The notes under the pieces were generated by a model. That model was not told where the DNA came from and did no database searches. It saw only the letters and a list, made by a program, of their open reading frames with translations. A program made the position numbers and the translations under genes. A stretch of 64,000 nt of DNA, taken from positions 2,370,001 to 2,434,000 of the forward strand of contig NZ_OY764902.1 of the NCBI RefSeq assembly GCF_963668665.1, in the 5' to 3' direction. Source of the stretch: an uncultured Anaeromusa sp. (lineage in GTDB: Bacteria > Bacillota > Negativicutes > Anaeromusales > Anaeromusaceae). Positions 43,618-51,019 of this stretch are shown here, piece after piece (the first letter of the stretch is position 1; each line of letters starts with the position of its first letter).

Positions 43618-44448
43618 ATGAGCAAAGCGGATTCTGTTTTTATCAAGATGTGTAAAGATATACTTGAAAATGGTTCGTCTTCAGAGGGGCAAGAAGTAAG
43701 GGCAAAGTGGAGTGATGGAGCTGCGGCACACACTATCAGAAAATTTGGTGTCATCAACAGGTATGATCTTTCTAGAGAGTTTCCTATTCTGACTTTAAGG
43801 CCTATAAATTTAAAAGCTGCGATTGATGAAATGTTTTGGATCTGGCAAAAGAAATCAAACAATATAAAAGAACTAAATAGTCGTATTTGGGATAGTTGGG
43901 CAAATGAAGAGGGATCAATTGGAAAAGCATATGGATATCAATTAGGAATTAAACATAGATATAGTGAAGGAGAATTTGATCAGGTTGATAGAGTGCTGTA
44001 TGATTTAAAACATAATCCGTGTAGTAGAAGGATTATAGTTAATATGTATAATCATAGTGACTTACATGAAATGCATTTATATCCTTGTGCTTATAGTATG
44101 ACTTTTAATGTTATTGGGAAAAAATTGAATGCAATTTTAAACCAACGCTCGCAAGATGTTTTAGTTGCAAATAATTGGAATGTTTCCCAATATGCTATTC
44201 TCATGCATGCATTAGCGCAAATAAGCGATCTTGAAGTTGGGGAATTCATCCATGTCATTGCTGATGCTCATATATATGACAGACATATTCCGTTAATTCA
44301 TGAACTCATCCAGCGGGCACCATATCCAGCACCTAAGCTTTGGATTAATCCAGATGTAAAGAATTTTTATGATTTTAAGGTAGAAGATTTCATGCTAGAG
44401 GACTATCAAAGTGGAGAGCAAATAAAAAATATTCCTGTGGCAATTTGA
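43618..44448 (+). CDS. thyA: Thymidylate synthase (ThyA)
   Basis: A 276-residue folate-dependent thymidylate synthase that makes dTMP from dUMP with methylene-tetrahydrofolate. The catalytic Cys157 is in YPCAYSMTF, the dUMP Arg cluster in SRRIIV, RSQDV follows, and Asn188 in NNWNVSQYA indicates dUMP rather than dCMP as substrate. His218 is in ADAHIYDRH. WIWQKKSNNIKELN and LWINPDVKNFYDF make it closest to the phi3T/B. subtilis ThyA type. GAGGA precedes ATG 43618. Low GC marks it as foreign to its surroundings. It oxidises folate to dihydrofolate, which explains the adjacent reductase gene. Confidence 0.93.
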   Translation: MSKADSVFIKMCKDILENGSSSEGQEVRAKWSDGAAAHTIRKFGVINRYDLSREFPILTLRPINLKAAIDEMFWIWQKKSNNIKELNSRIWDSWANEEGSIGKAYGYQLGIKHRYSEGEFDQVDRVLYDLKHNPCSRRIIVNMYNHSDLHEMHLYPCAYSMTFNVIGKKLNAILNQRSQDVLVANNWNVSQYAILMHALAQISDLEVGEFIHVIADAHIYDRHIPLIHELIQRAPYPAPKLWINPDVKNFYDFKVEDFMLEDYQSGEQIKNIPVAI

Positions 44449-44459
44449 GGAGAATGAAT

Positions 44460-44963
44460 ATGAAGGCGATAGTTGCAACTGACTTGAATTGGGGAATTGG
44501 ATATAAAGGAAATTTATTGCAGTGGATACCAGAGGATATGAAATTTTTTAAGCAAATGACGTTGGGACATTGCGTTGTCATGGGAAGAGAAACTTTTGAA
44601 TCATTACCTGGAGGGGAGCCCCTGAAAAACAGAGCCAATATAGTATTAAGTAAGAATGAATTTTTTGAAAATGAAAAAATAGTTATCTGTCATTCTTTAG
44701 ATGAGTTGTTTTCGAAGCTTAAGGAATATAATTTTGAAGATGTTTTTGTAATAGGGGGAGAATCAATTTATTCTCAACTCTTGCCTTACTGTAAAGAAGT
44801 TTATATCACCAAGATGGAAAACAAATATGTTGCAGATAAATATTTTGTTAATATTGATCAAGATGATAAATGGGAGCTAATATCGACAAGTGAAATGAAA
44901 GAATACAATGAAATTCAATTTAGATTTCTTAAATATTTGAATAAGGCTGTGAAGATTTATTAG
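44460..44963 (+). CDS. folA: Dihydrofolate reductase
   Basis: A 167-residue DHFR. The N-terminal strand MKAIVATDLNWGIGYKGNLLQWIPEDMKFF has the Met20-like loop and Asp26 as the catalytic acid; VVMGRETFESLP and VFVIGGESIYSQLLPY bind NADPH. It regenerates tetrahydrofolate after ThyA. GAGG overlaps the thyA stop, so the two genes form a unit. AT-rich like its neighbours. Confidence 0.93.
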   Translation: MKAIVATDLNWGIGYKGNLLQWIPEDMKFFKQMTLGHCVVMGRETFESLPGGEPLKNRANIVLSKNEFFENEKIVICHSLDELFSKLKEYNFEDVFVIGGESIYSQLLPYCKEVYITKMENKYVADKYFVNIDQDDKWELISTSEMKEYNEIQFRFLKYLNKAVKIY

Positions 44964-44980
44964 TAATTCGGGGGCGAATA

Positions 44981-46360
44981 ATGAATAAGGAAACTTTAAT
45001 AGACAGGGTTGCAGAGGCTTTAAAAAGTGAGTGTGGAGCAATTTTTGTAGGGAGTGGTATATCACATAAGTCTACTAAAGTTGATTGGTTTAAATTATTA
45101 GAACCTTCAACAAGGGAATTAGATATAACAATTGATAACGAAAATGATGATCTTCCATTGATCGCACAGTATTTAGTGAACCAATCTTCAGGTAATAGAG
45201 GGCCTTTGATAAATCAAATTTCTAAAGCATTCAACAAGAAGTTTTTCATAAATGAATATCACAAGGTGCTTTCAACAATGAAACTTTCGACAATATGGAC
45301 GACTAATTATGATATGCTATTGGAGGAAGCATTTTTAGAATTTCTAGTTGATGTTAAAGTTAATGATGATTCAATGTCGAGAAATTTGAATGGTTCAAAA
45401 GTCGAGATTATAAAGATGCATGGATGTATATCTCGCTCTCACCATGATGAAATTACCATAACTCAAGAAGATTATGAAGACTTTTTAGTTAAAAAGCCTG
45501 CAATTTCTCAAAGGCTGTGTAATGATTTGCTAAAAAAGTCGTTTTTATTTATTGGATATAGTTGTAGAGATCCTAATATTAAAAACATTATGGTTTTAGC
45601 TAGACGGCTGTGTAAGAAATCAACCCAAGAACATTATTTAATTTTAAAGAAGGTTACAGATGGTGCAAAGTGCAAGGAAAAAGCTAGACGGCAAGAATTA
45701 TGGTGTAATGATTTAAAGAGATTTGGAATTTCTACGCTGCTAATTGATGAATATGATGAATTGGAAGATATACTAGTTTCTATAAGCCAGCGTTCTAGAG
45801 GGAAAACTGTCTATATTACAGGATCGCATGAAGGGAAGAACTTTGAGGGACTTGAGATTGCTAGGACACTGGGGGGGGAATTAGCTAAAACTGAAGAAAT
45901 TATTCTTTTCAGTGGACAATCTTCTGGCATTGGAGCTAATGTAGTGTCTGCTTTTACCGAACAGTGCATATTGAATAAAATTGATGTGAATTGTAGAATG
46001 CGTATCTTCCCAAATCCTTATGCGGCAAATCCGAAGTTTTCTAATGATTTTTCTTTGTTGCCTGAACTAAAGAAATATAGAGCTAAGTTATTGAATTCTA
46101 CTCAAGTTCTTGTAGTTTTTAGCGGTGGCAAAGGAACAGAAGCTGAAGTTGAGGTTGCGCTTAACAGGAATTGTAAAATAATTCCTGCAATTACTAGAAT
46201 TGAAGATTATCAAAATGATGTAATGATTCAGATTATTAGTAATGAGTCAATAATGGAAAACATTAAGATGGCAGATGGTGAATATTATAATAAAATAGTT
46301 AGGAATGTATGTATGTCATCGGAGGATATTTACAATTGTGTGATGAAATTGATAAAGTAA
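44981..46360 (+). CDS. SIR2-SLOG (STALD) protein, ThsA-like NADase effector
   Basis: A 459-residue two-domain protein. The SIR2 domain (about 1-270) has IFVGSGIS, the catalytic Asn109 in WTTNYDML, His147 in IIKMHGCIS, and FIGYSCRDPNI. The SLOG/STALD domain (about 277-410) has VYITGSHEG, ILFSGQSSGIGANVV and LVVFSGGKGTEAEVEVA, the loops that bind a nucleotide ligand. The layout, length and positions of Asn and His match ThsA of Thoeris, whose SIR2 domain destroys NAD+ when its SLOG domain binds a cyclic ADP-ribose isomer made by the TIR protein ThsB. No TIR gene lies nearby. GGGGGCGA precedes the ATG. The stop overlaps the ThiC-like start (TAATG). Confidence 0.88.
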   Translation: MNKETLIDRVAEALKSECGAIFVGSGISHKSTKVDWFKLLEPSTRELDITIDNENDDLPLIAQYLVNQSSGNRGPLINQISKAFNKKFFINEYHKVLSTMKLSTIWTTNYDMLLEEAFLEFLVDVKVNDDSMSRNLNGSKVEIIKMHGCISRSHHDEITITQEDYEDFLVKKPAISQRLCNDLLKKSFLFIGYSCRDPNIKNIMVLARRLCKKSTQEHYLILKKVTDGAKCKEKARRQELWCNDLKRFGISTLLIDEYDELEDILVSISQRSRGKTVYITGSHEGKNFEGLEIARTLGGELAKTEEIILFSGQSSGIGANVVSAFTEQCILNKIDVNCRMRIFPNPYAANPKFSNDFSLLPELKKYRAKLLNSTQVLVVFSGGKGTEAEVEVALNRNCKIIPAITRIEDYQNDVMIQIISNESIMENIKMADGEYYNKIVRNVCMSSEDIYNCVMKLIK

Positions 46361-47451
46361 TGCTAAGGAATGATGATAAACATATCGTAAACTTAAAAAA
46401 AAGTAATGGTATTTTGGAAGGTGGCTATGGGAAAAGAACCTTAATCAATAGTTTAATTGGAATTAATGATATATCAGAGTGTAACTATGAACTTGAAAAA
46501 ATTTCTAAAATTGTTCAAATGAAAGATGGCCCGGATTTGCTTTCGGATCTAAGTACAATAAAACAAAACAGAATTGAATCAATTTGGTATAGAATAATCA
46601 AAGAAACCCCCTTCGTGGCAGCTACATTGCCAATCTACATGGTTTCTAGCAAGAATAATACAATTGATGAAAATGAATTATTAGAAATAATAATTGAACA
46701 AATGGAATATGGTGTTGGGCTACTTACAATACATCCTACTGTAAGTAAAGAGATATTTGAAAAGGCGAGAAAAAGAATTGTTCCGATAACTTCGCGTGGC
46801 GGGGGAATCGTAGTTAGGGATTTACTTGCGAAGAATTTTAAAGATAGTAATGTTTATCTTAAATTACTTCCTCAGATTATTTCGTATGCGAGAAAATATA
46901 AAGTATGCCTCAGTATAGGAGCTGCTTTTCGATCTGCTAATATTTTTGATAGCAACGATGAAGCACAAAAAATGGAAATAGAAAAGCAAATTTTGATAGC
47001 TAAATGGATTGCAAAACAAGGTGTTGGAGTTATAATCGAATCTCCAGGCCATGCGCGTCCTCGAGATATAAAAGATATATCTATATTATTGAAGGATGCA
47101 GGTTTTCCCATAATGCCTCTTGGCCCCATCCCTACAGATATATCAATAGGGATGGATCATGTTTCAGGTGCGATTGGAGCTGTAATTATGGGGATAGAAG
47201 GGTGTGCTGATATTTTAGCAACTGTAACACGAGAAGAACATACCGGAGGTCGTCCTACAATAGAATCTACTATTGAAGCTATAAAAGTAGCAAAAATTTC
47301 TGCTCATATTATCGATATTAATAACTTAAATGATACGGAAAGTGATAAGGAAATTGTAAAATCTAGATTTGATGCTAACACGTGTGTTTTAGGAAAGACT
47401 ACTAAGTATTGTGATAGATGTAAAGAACTATGTCCGCTTAGCATTAGATAA
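46360..47451 (+). CDS. Divergent ThiC-family radical SAM enzyme
   Basis: A 363-residue paralogue of phosphomethylpyrimidine synthase ThiC, shorter at the N-terminus. Shared: LIGINDISECNYELEKI with LLSDLSTI; LPIYMV; LLTIHP (His125); TSRGGG (145-149); ESPGH with Glu227 and metal-ligand His231; DISIGMDHVSGAIG; and TREEH with metal-ligand His294. The C-terminal cluster cysteines are 351, 354 and 358 (CDRCKELC). Changed: the GDxLRPG substrate loop is GAAFRSA, losing its Asp but keeping Arg191. It therefore probably acts on something other than, or beyond, aminoimidazole ribotide; the related 5-hydroxybenzimidazole synthase BzaF is an alternative. ATG 46360 overlaps the SIR2-SLOG stop; a longer start at 46309 is possible. 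Confidence 0.85.
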   Translation: MLRNDDKHIVNLKKSNGILEGGYGKRTLINSLIGINDISECNYELEKISKIVQMKDGPDLLSDLSTIKQNRIESIWYRIIKETPFVAATLPIYMVSSKNNTIDENELLEIIIEQMEYGVGLLTIHPTVSKEIFEKARKRIVPITSRGGGIVVRDLLAKNFKDSNVYLKLLPQIISYARKYKVCLSIGAAFRSANIFDSNDEAQKMEIEKQILIAKWIAKQGVGVIIESPGHARPRDIKDISILLKDAGFPIMPLGPIPTDISIGMDHVSGAIGAVIMGIEGCADILATVTREEHTGGRPTIESTIEAIKVAKISAHIIDINNLNDTESDKEIVKSRFDANTCVLGKTTKYCDRCKELCPLSIR

Positions 47452-47554
47452 GACTATACTTTGAAAGTATCGTAAAGTATGTACTTAGATTTGGAGTAAC
47501 GTAATTCTTGTTTTGTACGTAAATTGGCGTGGTGAAGAGAATATGGTTATATGG

Positions 47555-47605
47555 GCGATCAAAATGAGCTGCGGCCGGGCCAAACCGTTGCCGACGCAAA
47601 GCTGA
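47555..47605 (+). pseudogene. thyX: Tail remnant of thyX
   Basis: Where the sequence becomes GC-rich again, one frame reads GCG ATC AAA and then MSCGRAKPLPTQS before a stop at 47603-47605. Several Firmicute ThyX proteins end in a Cys-containing tail like KMSCGR. The stop is followed by GGGGGATGAGCA and the kinase ATG, the spacing expected for an intact thyX-kinase junction. I cannot run the alignment, so this is a supported inference. Confidence 0.5.
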
Positions 47606-47617
47606 GGGGGATGAGCA

Positions 47618-48553
47618 ATGGGAACTGTGGCTGTATTTGGTACCGTATTTGTTGACTGTAAAGGCTTTGCGCAAAAAGCTTATAATCCCCAGGGGCGCAA
47701 CTTGGGACACATAGAGTTTTTTCATGGCGGCGTGGCGCGCAATGTTGCGGAAAACTTAGCGCATTTGGGAGTGGGCGTACGTTTTGTCAGTACTGTTGAC
47801 GAAAGCGCTCTGGCGGAAGACGTTTGCAGCCGTCTGCGAGAGGCGGGGGTGGACATGCAGTGCGTGCCGGCAGTAGGCCGGGGCATGGGGATGTGGCTGG
47901 CTGTTCTTGGCGCGGATGGCGAACTTTTGGGTTCTATTTCGCAGATGCCGGACCTAACTGCTTTGAGCGAACTGGTACAGGAGCAGGGAACGGCGCTGTT
48001 GGAAAAGACGCAGCATGTGGTTTTGGAATTGGATTTGAATGCAGCCTTGACGCTGCGCGTGCTGGAATTGGCGGCAGAGCAGGGGGTGCCGGTACATGGC
48101 ATACCGGGAAATCTGTCTGTGATTTTGGAAAAGCCCGATATTTTACCGCGCTTAGCCTCGTTTATCTGCAATGATGTGGAAGCAGGCCGGTTGTTGAAAC
48201 GCGAATTATCTGTGTTGGCGCCGGAAGAGATTGCCGAAGCGCTTCGGATATACGCAGATGCCCAGGGCCTGCGGTCGATGGTCATCACGCTGGGCGCTCG
48301 CGGGGCCGTCTATTATGATGCGGTTCACCAAGAAATGGGGTATCAGCCGGTATTTAAGACCGATGTGGTTGATTCAACCGGCGCAGGAGACGCCTTTTTT
48401 TCCGGCGCCGTCTATGGCTTGGCTGCAGGAAAAACACTAGGACAGGCGGTTGTCTGCGGCACCCAGGTTGCGGCTTGGACCATTGCGTGTGCAGAAAATA
48501 CCTGCCCTGATTTGCCGAAAAGAAAAGGATATTCGGCGCTTTTTAGAAAGTGA
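47618..48553 (+). CDS. PfkB-family carbohydrate/nucleoside kinase
   Basis: A 311-residue ribokinase-fold kinase. FFHGGVARNVAENLAHLG is the first PfkB signature (GG-ARN) and VVDSTGAGDAFFSGAVYGL the second, with the catalytic Asp. FICNDVEAGRLL and VITLGARGAVYYD are also typical. The substrate is not readable; pseudouridine kinases and sugar kinases share these motifs. GAGGGGGATG precedes the ATG. It lies between mrnC/thyX and rlmB, among RNA-related genes, which weakly favours a modified nucleoside. Confidence 0.85.
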   Translation: MGTVAVFGTVFVDCKGFAQKAYNPQGRNLGHIEFFHGGVARNVAENLAHLGVGVRFVSTVDESALAEDVCSRLREAGVDMQCVPAVGRGMGMWLAVLGADGELLGSISQMPDLTALSELVQEQGTALLEKTQHVVLELDLNAALTLRVLELAAEQGVPVHGIPGNLSVILEKPDILPRLASFICNDVEAGRLLKRELSVLAPEEIAEALRIYADAQGLRSMVITLGARGAVYYDAVHQEMGYQPVFKTDVVDSTGAGDAFFSGAVYGLAAGKTLGQAVVCGTQVAAWTIACAENTCPDLPKRKGYSALFRK

Positions 48554-48561
48554 GGAGTACG

Positions 48562-49302
48562 ATGGAAGATGTGATTGCCGGACGTAACAGCGTTGGCGAA
48601 GCGCTAAAAAGCGGCCGCCCCTTAAATAAACTGCTCATCGCCAAAGGTGAGCGGCAGGGTTCCCTTAGAGAATTGGCGGGAATTGCCAAAGATAAAGGCA
48701 TTCTGATACAGGAAGTCGAGCCGCAGCGGCTGGCTCAACTGGCTCCCGGACAACGGCATCAAGGCGTAGTGGCGATGGCCTCGCCAGTAGAGTATGCGGA
48801 AGTGGAGGACATTTTAGCAGCGGCTGAAGCAAAGGGAGAAGCGCCCTTGCTTGTGGTTCTGGATGAACTAGAGGACCCCCATAATTTAGGGGCTGTTTTG
48901 CGCAGCGTCGACGCCGCTGGAGCCCATGGAGTCATTATTCCCAAACGGCGCAGCTGTCCTTTGTCGACGACGGTAGCCAAAACGTCCGCCGGTGCGGTGG
49001 AATATGTGCCTGTTGCCAGGGTGTCTAATTTAGCGCAGACTCTGGATAAATTGAAAAAAGCCGGCATTTGGGTAGCGGGCTGCGACATGGACGGCACGGA
49101 AAATTATTTTGAAGCATCTCTTAAGGGGCCGTTGGCCTTGGTAATCGGGGGCGAAGGAAGAGGGCTGGGGCGTCTCGTGAAAGAGCATTGCGATTTTTTA
49201 GTACGTATTCCCATGCAGGGACATGTTAATTCACTAAATGCGTCGGTAGCCTGCTCTCTTGTTTTGTATGAAGCTGTGCGGCAGCGTCTGCAAAGCGTCT
49301 GA
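48562..49302 (+). CDS. rlmB: 23S rRNA (guanosine2251-2'-O)-methyltransferase
   Basis: A 246-residue SPOUT (SpoU) methyltransferase. An N-terminal L30e-like substrate-binding domain (VIAGRNSVGEALKSGRPLNKLLIAKG) is followed by the three knot motifs: LDELEDPHNLGAVLRSVDAAG, LVIGGEGRGLGRLV and IPMQGHVNSLNASVACSLVLYEAVR. GAGGAG precedes ATG 48562; a GTG at 48550 overlaps the kinase stop but is less likely. Confidence 0.94.
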   Translation: MEDVIAGRNSVGEALKSGRPLNKLLIAKGERQGSLRELAGIAKDKGILIQEVEPQRLAQLAPGQRHQGVVAMASPVEYAEVEDILAAAEAKGEAPLLVVLDELEDPHNLGAVLRSVDAAGAHGVIIPKRRSCPLSTTVAKTSAGAVEYVPVARVSNLAQTLDKLKKAGIWVAGCDMDGTENYFEASLKGPLALVIGGEGRGLGRLVKEHCDFLVRIPMQGHVNSLNASVACSLVLYEAVRQRLQSV

Positions 49303-49321
49303 TTCACAAATGCAGTCTTGC

Positions 49322-49351
49322 TTGACGCTGGCCGCAGGAATACGGTATAAT
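49322..49351 (+). promoter_or_regulatory. sigH promoter
   Basis: TTGACG, 18-base spacer, TATAAT followed by a T run. It leaves a leader of about 140 bases (49358-49498) before sigH with no gene in it. Confidence 0.7.
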
Positions 49352-49498
49352 TTTTTTACTGGTAGAAGTTCGGTTATTGATGAGGGATTATTGTCTGACA
49401 CGCCCTCGAAACACCTTGAGCAGTCGTCGCCAGAAATACCGTTAGGTTAGATGGGAAGGCTCGAATGAAGGAACAAGGAAAAACTGGGGGGCGATCGC

Positions 49499-50227
49499 AT
49501 GCGGTTTCATTCGCAAAATGATTTGTACGGCGTATTCGAAAATATGACCGACGAAGAAATCGTCACCGATGCAAAAGAAAAAGAAAATTCCATTGCACTT
49601 GACTTTCTAATCAATAAATACCGGAACTTCGTAAGAGCCAAGGCCAGATCCTATTTTCTGATTGGCGCAGACCGCGAGGATATTATTCAGGAAGGCATGA
49701 TTGGTCTATATAAGGCCATTCGTGATTTTCGCGGTGATAAGCTGTCTTCGTTCCGGGCTTTTGCAGAGCTTTGCGTTACTCGCCAAATTATTACGGCGAT
49801 TAAGACGGCTACGCGGCAAAAGCATATTCCATTGAACTCCTATGTTTCCCTAAATAAACCAATCTATGACGAAGATTCCGACCGGACGCTGCTGGATGTG
49901 CTTTCGGGTTCGAAAATTTCAGATCCGGAAGAACTTGTAATCAGCCGGGAAGAGTTCAGCGACATTGAAGAAAAAATGGGACAAATTCTCAGTGACTTGG
50001 AATGGAAGGTTCTCATGGCGTACTTGGACGGCAAGTCCTATCAGGAAATCGCCGTGGAGCTGGACCGTCATGTGAAATCGATCGACAACGCCTTGCAGCG
50101 GGTCAAACGGAAACTGGAACGATATTTGGACAATCGAGGTGAAGACGGGGATGCCATAAGCCGCACCCTTCCGACGCGGGAGTTGGGCGTGGAATTTTTG
50201 GGACCTGATTTTCGAGATAAGACATGA
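49499..50227 (+). CDS. sigH: RNA polymerase sigma-H factor (SigH/Spo0H)
   Basis: A 242-residue sigma-70-family factor, close to SigH in length and order. Region 2 includes LDFLINKYRNFVRAKARSYFLIGADREDIIQEGMIGLYKAIRDF; region 4 includes LSDLEWKVLMAYLDGKSYQEIAVELDRHVKSIDNALQRVKRKLE, a clear helix-turn-helix. SigH directs early sporulation and transition-phase genes in spore formers; in relatives that have lost sporulation it can remain for other tasks. GGGGGG precedes the ATG. The C-terminal 25 residues after the HTH are unusual and probably flexible. A terminator follows. Confidence 0.93.
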   Translation: MRFHSQNDLYGVFENMTDEEIVTDAKEKENSIALDFLINKYRNFVRAKARSYFLIGADREDIIQEGMIGLYKAIRDFRGDKLSSFRAFAELCVTRQIITAIKTATRQKHIPLNSYVSLNKPIYDEDSDRTLLDVLSGSKISDPEELVISREEFSDIEEKMGQILSDLEWKVLMAYLDGKSYQEIAVELDRHVKSIDNALQRVKRKLERYLDNRGEDGDAISRTLPTRELGVEFLGPDFRDKT

Positions 50228-50232
50228 AACTG

Positions 50233-50254
50233 GCTCCCCCGTAGGGGAGCTTTT
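50233..50254 (+). terminator. Terminator after sigH
   Basis: GCTCCCC/GGGGAGC stem (50233-50239 with 50244-50250), then TTTT. Confidence 0.8.
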
Positions 50255-50456
50255 GCTTTGCACTTCTTCCGGCAGGGAGGAAAGGGTTTTCTGACGAAGT
50301 TGTCGAATCTAAATCCTTGAAAGTATAAACGGCAATTTTTCATTTCGGGAAATTCACGTTAGAGATTTTTAGCGGCAAGAGAAGACCGAATCGAAAGAGC
50401 AGTGTAGTAAAGAATCGTTGAATAGGTCGGCGGATTTAAAAAAAGGGGGAAATAAG

Positions 50457-50918
50457 ATGGCCATTGTACAGCAAATTGTGGAATGTGTTCATGATGCAGC
50501 CCAAACCACGGATAAAATGGTGTTGCTCATCGGCGCCCCTGGCAGCGGGAAAAGCAAGATTTTGCGAGAGTTAGCCAGCATGCGCGGTTGGAAATATGTT
50601 GAAGGTAAAGAGGTATTGCCGAAGGAATGGCGGCCGGCGGCTCATGTGTCACGGCAGGCGGAAGCGGCTCGGGCGATAACCAAGGCGTTGGCGGCGCTAG
50701 GCGCCGACGTAGTGCTGCTGGATAATATGCGGAATTTTTTCGCAGCCGAGCTGGAATTGCAACCGGTAGAATTGCTGCGGACTATTAGCAAAAAACAGAC
50801 GCTGCTGGTGGCTTGGCCCGGAGAATATCACGAGGGCGTAATTTCACACTTGCGGGGAGCGACTGGCGAGCGGCTGGAATATCCATTGACCGATATTACG
50901 GTTATTCAAATCGACTAA
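50457..50918 (+). CDS. BrxF-like small P-loop protein, not in a BREX locus
   Basis: A 153-residue single-domain P-loop NTPase-like protein. Walker A is LLIGAPGSGKSKILREL (about residues 26-42), a Walker B-like strand is VVLLDNMRNFF, and LELQPVELLRTISKKQTLLVAWPGEYHEGVISH follows. The LLDN ... LQPxxLL ... VAWPG pattern matches what I know of BrxF from type 3 BREX phage-defence systems. No BREX methylase, BrxC, BrxL or PglZ gene is near, so it is an orphan or a housekeeping relative. AAGGGGGAAATAAG precedes ATG 50457. A terminator follows, so it is a single-gene unit. Confidence 0.7.
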   Translation: MAIVQQIVECVHDAAQTTDKMVLLIGAPGSGKSKILRELASMRGWKYVEGKEVLPKEWRPAAHVSRQAEAARAITKALAALGADVVLLDNMRNFFAAELELQPVELLRTISKKQTLLVAWPGEYHEGVISHLRGATGERLEYPLTDITVIQID

Positions 50919-50923
50919 AAAAA

Positions 50924-50946
50924 CGCGGCGTAAGCCGCGCTTTTTT
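50924..50946 (+). terminator. Terminator after the BrxF-like gene
   Basis: CGCGGC/GCCGCG stem (50924-50929 with 50934-50939), then CTTTTTT. Confidence 0.85.
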
Positions 50947-51019
50947 ATTATGCTTCGTTGACGGTCTAGGCGATGAAGGGTAATATAAGGAGGTATTCTT
51001 ACAACGAGGAGGCCTTTTT

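Larger units (their letters stand above)
43569..47555. mobile_element. AT-rich horizontally acquired island (thyA-dfr-SIR2/SLOG-ThiC-like)
   Basis: Four genes, all plus strand and close together, with much lower GC and AT-ending codons compared with the GC-richer genes on both sides (mrnC, kinase). The left edge follows the thyX start remnant and the right edge precedes the thyX tail remnant, each within about 15 bases. No integrase, transposase, direct repeats or tRNA target are visible, so homologous replacement is more likely than a self-moving element. Confidence 0.7.

Noticed and set aside
44981-46360. Calling a complete Thoeris system
   Set aside because: No TIR-domain ThsB gene is present on either side, so only the effector half matches.
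46360-47451. Calling this gene thiC or bzaF outright
   Set aside because: The short N-terminus and loss of the Asp in the substrate loop, and its genetic setting, do not justify a firm assignment to either.
43569-47555. Transposon, integron or prophage
   Set aside because: No transposase, integrase, terminal repeats, target duplication or phage structural genes are visible at the island edges.
50265-50340. Sigma-H promoter before the BrxF-like gene
   Set aside because: An AGGAAA and a GTCGAAT occur, but about 18 bases apart instead of the 11-12 needed.
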